Positions 61,601 to 64,000 of a stretch of 64,000 nt of DNA are shown piece by piece; position 1 is the first letter of the stretch, and each line of letters begins with the position of its first letter. The stretch comes from Colletotrichum lupini (lineage: Eukaryota; Ascomycota; Sordariomycetes; Glomerellales; Glomerellaceae): positions 4,712,001 through 4,776,000 of the forward strand of contig NC_064672.1 of NCBI RefSeq assembly GCF_023278565.1, written 5' to 3'. The translations under genes and the position numbers were made by a program. The notes under the pieces were generated by a model. It had not been told where the DNA came from. It made no database searches and saw only the letters and a list, made by a program, of their open reading frames with translations.

Positions 61601-64000
61601 AATTGGGCCCACATTCAGCTCTGAGAAGCTACCTGCTCGACACATTCTCTACTGAGGACAGGTTCTCAGACCTATCCTATGCCACAATACTACGACGCAA
61701 GTTCGACGGGGCTCACACTGCCCTGGAGGCGATGGGACAATTGTGGACTAAGGGGTGCGACGTTGATATCAACCGCGTTAACGAAGTCACATCTGACGCC
61801 AACATGCTTGTGGACTTGCCACCGTACGCATGGAACCATAAGCTCTCCTTCTGGGATGAGTCCTACCTCAGCCGCGAGTACAGACTCAGAAACAAGCCGC
61901 GTACGGATCTGCTTGGGTACCGAATCCCAGGTACTCCGGATCCTACCTGGCGCAACTTCCTTCGATGCAACGAGAACCCTTGGATCCGCGAGCACAAGGT
62001 CCAGGGCGACATTCTCTATCCTGGAGCGGGTATTGTTGTCATGGCTATTGAAGCAGCCCGTCAGCTTGCGGAAGAGAACCCCACGGAGGAGGTCTACGGA
62101 TACGAACTCCGCGATGTTGCCATTGACACTGCCCTTAGAGTGCCGGACACCGACAAGGGTATCGAGGTGATGATCCAATTGCATCCTCGTCGCACTGGTA
62201 CCAAGGCCGGTCCGTCTGCTACCCTCAACGAGTTTGCTGTCTCTTCTTGGTCTGAAGACATCAAGGAGTGGACGGTGCATGCGCGAGGACTGGTCTCTGT
62301 CACCTACAAGTCGTCTCTCTCCCCGGCCATGCAACGCGAACTGGCTCTTGAGAACGAGCGCTACGCGCAAACCTTTGCCGAAGCCAAGGAGATCTGTCAG
62401 AAGCCTGCACGGAGCTTTCTTTACGACACCGTTAAGACCATTGGCATGCAGTATGGCCCGACTTTCCGCAACATGACCGAGCTTTTTGCTGGGCCTAGTG
62501 CAAGCTACGGCATCATCAGTGTACCGAATACCAAGGCCGTCATGCCCAAGGGTTTCGAATACCCGTTCGTGGTCCACCCCGCGACCCTAGACTCTGTGCT
62601 GCATCTTCTCTTCCCCTCTATTAGTGGCGAGGACCAGTCTCTTAGCGAGGCAGTCGTGCCATTCTCGTTTGACAGAATCTTCGTCTCTGCCAAACTCTCA
62701 ACAGTCCCTGGAACTAAGCTTCACGGATGTTCCACGGCTCAGAAGACCAGCTACACCACTTGGAAATCCTCCATCACCATCTCCGAGGATCTCTCTGAAC
62801 CCGCGATTATCATGGACGGGCTGTCTTTGGCTTCCGTTGGAGAGGGAGAAGCTTCTCAAGCTCAAGAGACGAGGGCCTCCTGCTTCGGACAGACTTGGCA
62901 CGAGGACTCTGACTTGCTTGAGCCCTCTCAGATCAAGGAGCTTGTGTACAAACGTACTCTCAAGAGCAAAGATGACGACTCTGTCCTCGACAAGCTTGAG
63001 TACGTCTGTCTAGTCCATATTCACCGCTGCCTCGCCTGGCTTGAAAGTGAGGAGGGCAAAGCTTTTATGCCCCAAGATGGCTTCTGGAAGTCCTATGTCG
63101 AGTGGATGCACGACACTATCAAGCAATTCCCGCCTCTTGCTGCCAGCGAGGCAGAAGTTGAAGCCGAGCTGGACGCCGCGCGCAAGAGAATCGTTCTGTC
63201 CGAGAGTGGCGACATCACAGTGCAGATGGTCGACCGCATCGGAGAGAACTTGAGCAAGATCTTCTCTCGCGTGGTAGAGCCGTTGCAGGTCATGACCGAG
63301 GGCGATCTGTTGTACTCCTTCTACCGCGGCGCCTTTGGAACCAGCTTCAACACCAACGTTGCGGAGTACGTTGGATTGATTGCTGACAAGAGACCCGGCA
63401 TCAACATCTTGGAGATTGGTGCTGGTACCGGTGGCACCACGTATCACGTCCTGGAGCGCCTCCGCAATGCCGATGGAACTTCCAAGGCGGCAAAGTACTG
63501 CTTCACGGACATTTCGCCGGGCTTCCTCTCCAAGGCAGCCGACCGCTTCTCGACTGACGCATCCATCATGGAGTTCACGACCCTCAACATCGAAAACGAA
63601 CCCACCGAGCAGGGCTTCACTCGCGAGAGCTACGATCTCATTGTCTGCGCCAATGTACTCCACGCCACCAAGAGCATCCAAGAGACCCTCGCTCACTGCA
63701 AGTCGCTCCTCAAGCCTGGCGGTCGCCTCGTGCTTTCTGAGGTTACGATCAAGCGCATCTTCAGTGGCTTCATCATGGGCCCCCTCCCTGGATGGTGGCT
63801 TGGAGAAGATGACGGCCGCAAAGGAGGTCCTCTCCTGGATGTTGAGGAGTGGAACACTGCACTGAACCTGGCCGGCTTTTCGGGTGTGGATGTCGACATT
63901 CGCGGCGATCGCGAGGCTTCCAAGGAGCCTGTCTCCTTGATTATCTCGACGAAGCCAGAGAAACAGGTGTCTGGCCCCTCTCAATTCGTCGTCGTCAGCA
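58679..64000 (+). CDS. Highly reducing polyketide synthase, interrupted by an in-frame stop; runs off the window
   Basis: Iterative type I polyketide synthase. Exons: 58679-58899, 58955-59088, 59149-59262, 59323-59477, 59554-60001, 60057-60150, then one long exon from 60210. The KS domain has DTACSSS (nucleophile about Cys187), EAHGTGT (His322) and NIGHLEG (about His362). The AT domain has GQGAQ and [11 protein letters not shown] (Ser664). After the AT come a DH domain ([13 protein letters not shown] at about 61993-62031) and a C-methyltransferase domain ([12 protein letters not shown] at about 63400-63440). Reductase and carrier domains would lie beyond 64000. Frame breaks at a TAA at 61480-61482 inside the AT, giving an 812-aa product, yet the frame downstream is open to the window end. 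The intron at 60151-60209 needs a GC donor (GCAAGT). A tailoring P450 and an FAD oxidase lie upstream. The product is unknown. Confidence 0.9.
61480..61482 (+). other. Premature in-frame TAA inside the polyketide synthase AT domain
   Basis: The stop directly precedes the conserved AT segment [11 protein letters not shown] and replaces a sense codon. Domain homology on both sides is uninterrupted in the same frame. No intron with credible signals removes it without deleting conserved AT sequence. Confidence 0.85.

Noticed and set aside
63010..63984. 324-codon frame opposite the polyketide synthase
   Set aside because: Antisense to the methyltransferase domain.

Overview
This window is nuclear DNA from a filamentous ascomycete (Pezizomycotina). 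Protein flavour and gene set fit a Sordariomycete, though the genus cannot be fixed from sequence alone. Genes carry short introns of about 50-280 bp with GT(A/G)NGT donors and CTNAC-type branch points. Housekeeping proteins match fungal families (Prp43, PRMT5, SmF, Dbr1, elongin C, Rho4, Dad1, Tbf1-like). The right end carries a secondary-metabolite locus. All exon models were built by hand from splice signals and reading-frame continuity; none was checked by a search.

Layout. 1-8.9 kb: a long stretch with no gene I can support. 8.9-18.7 kb: four neighbouring genes all tied to pre-mRNA splicing: Prp43 helicase (-), PRMT5 methyltransferase (+), the core Sm protein SmF (-) and the lariat debranching enzyme Dbr1 (+). 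19.2-24.8 kb: elongin C (-), Rho4 GTPase (+), an unrecognised 423-aa protein (+) and the DASH kinetochore subunit Dad1 (-). 25.3-27.1 kb: a membrane-anchored histidine-phosphatase-fold protein whose two catalytic motifs are both degenerate. 28.9-36.9 kb: a dihydrodipicolinate-synthase-family aldolase (-) divergent from an aspartate-type aminotransferase (+), followed by a 1297-aa 5-oxoprolinase (+). These three look like an amino-acid catabolic module (pyroglutamate/glutamate side, perhaps hydroxyglutamate). 37.7-40.7 kb: a telobox Myb protein of the Tbf1/TRF type. 42.2-43.5 kb: an unrecognised locus whose reading frames do not join by normal splicing. 43.5-48.6 kb: gene-poor.

48.6-64 kb: oxidative and secondary metabolism. 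An AldA-type aldehyde dehydrogenase (+) converges on a CYP52-like P450 (-). Next come a CYP65-like P450 (-) and a berberine-bridge-type FAD oxidase (+) that share a divergent promoter, then a highly reducing polyketide synthase (+) that runs off the window end (KS, AT, DH and methyltransferase regions visible). The synthase carries an in-frame TAA inside the AT domain at 61480-61482, while the same frame stays open for another 839 codons. It is therefore a recent nonsense allele, a sequence error, or a case for RNA-level rescue. A CGG-N7-CCG palindrome typical of Zn(II)2Cys6 regulators occurs in both the P450/oxidase promoter and the synthase promoter, suggesting shared control.

Most striking: the nonsense codon in an otherwise intact polyketide synthase, two GC-AG introns in which the reading frame requires the unusual donor, the four-gene splicing neighbourhood, and the apparent pseudophosphatase.
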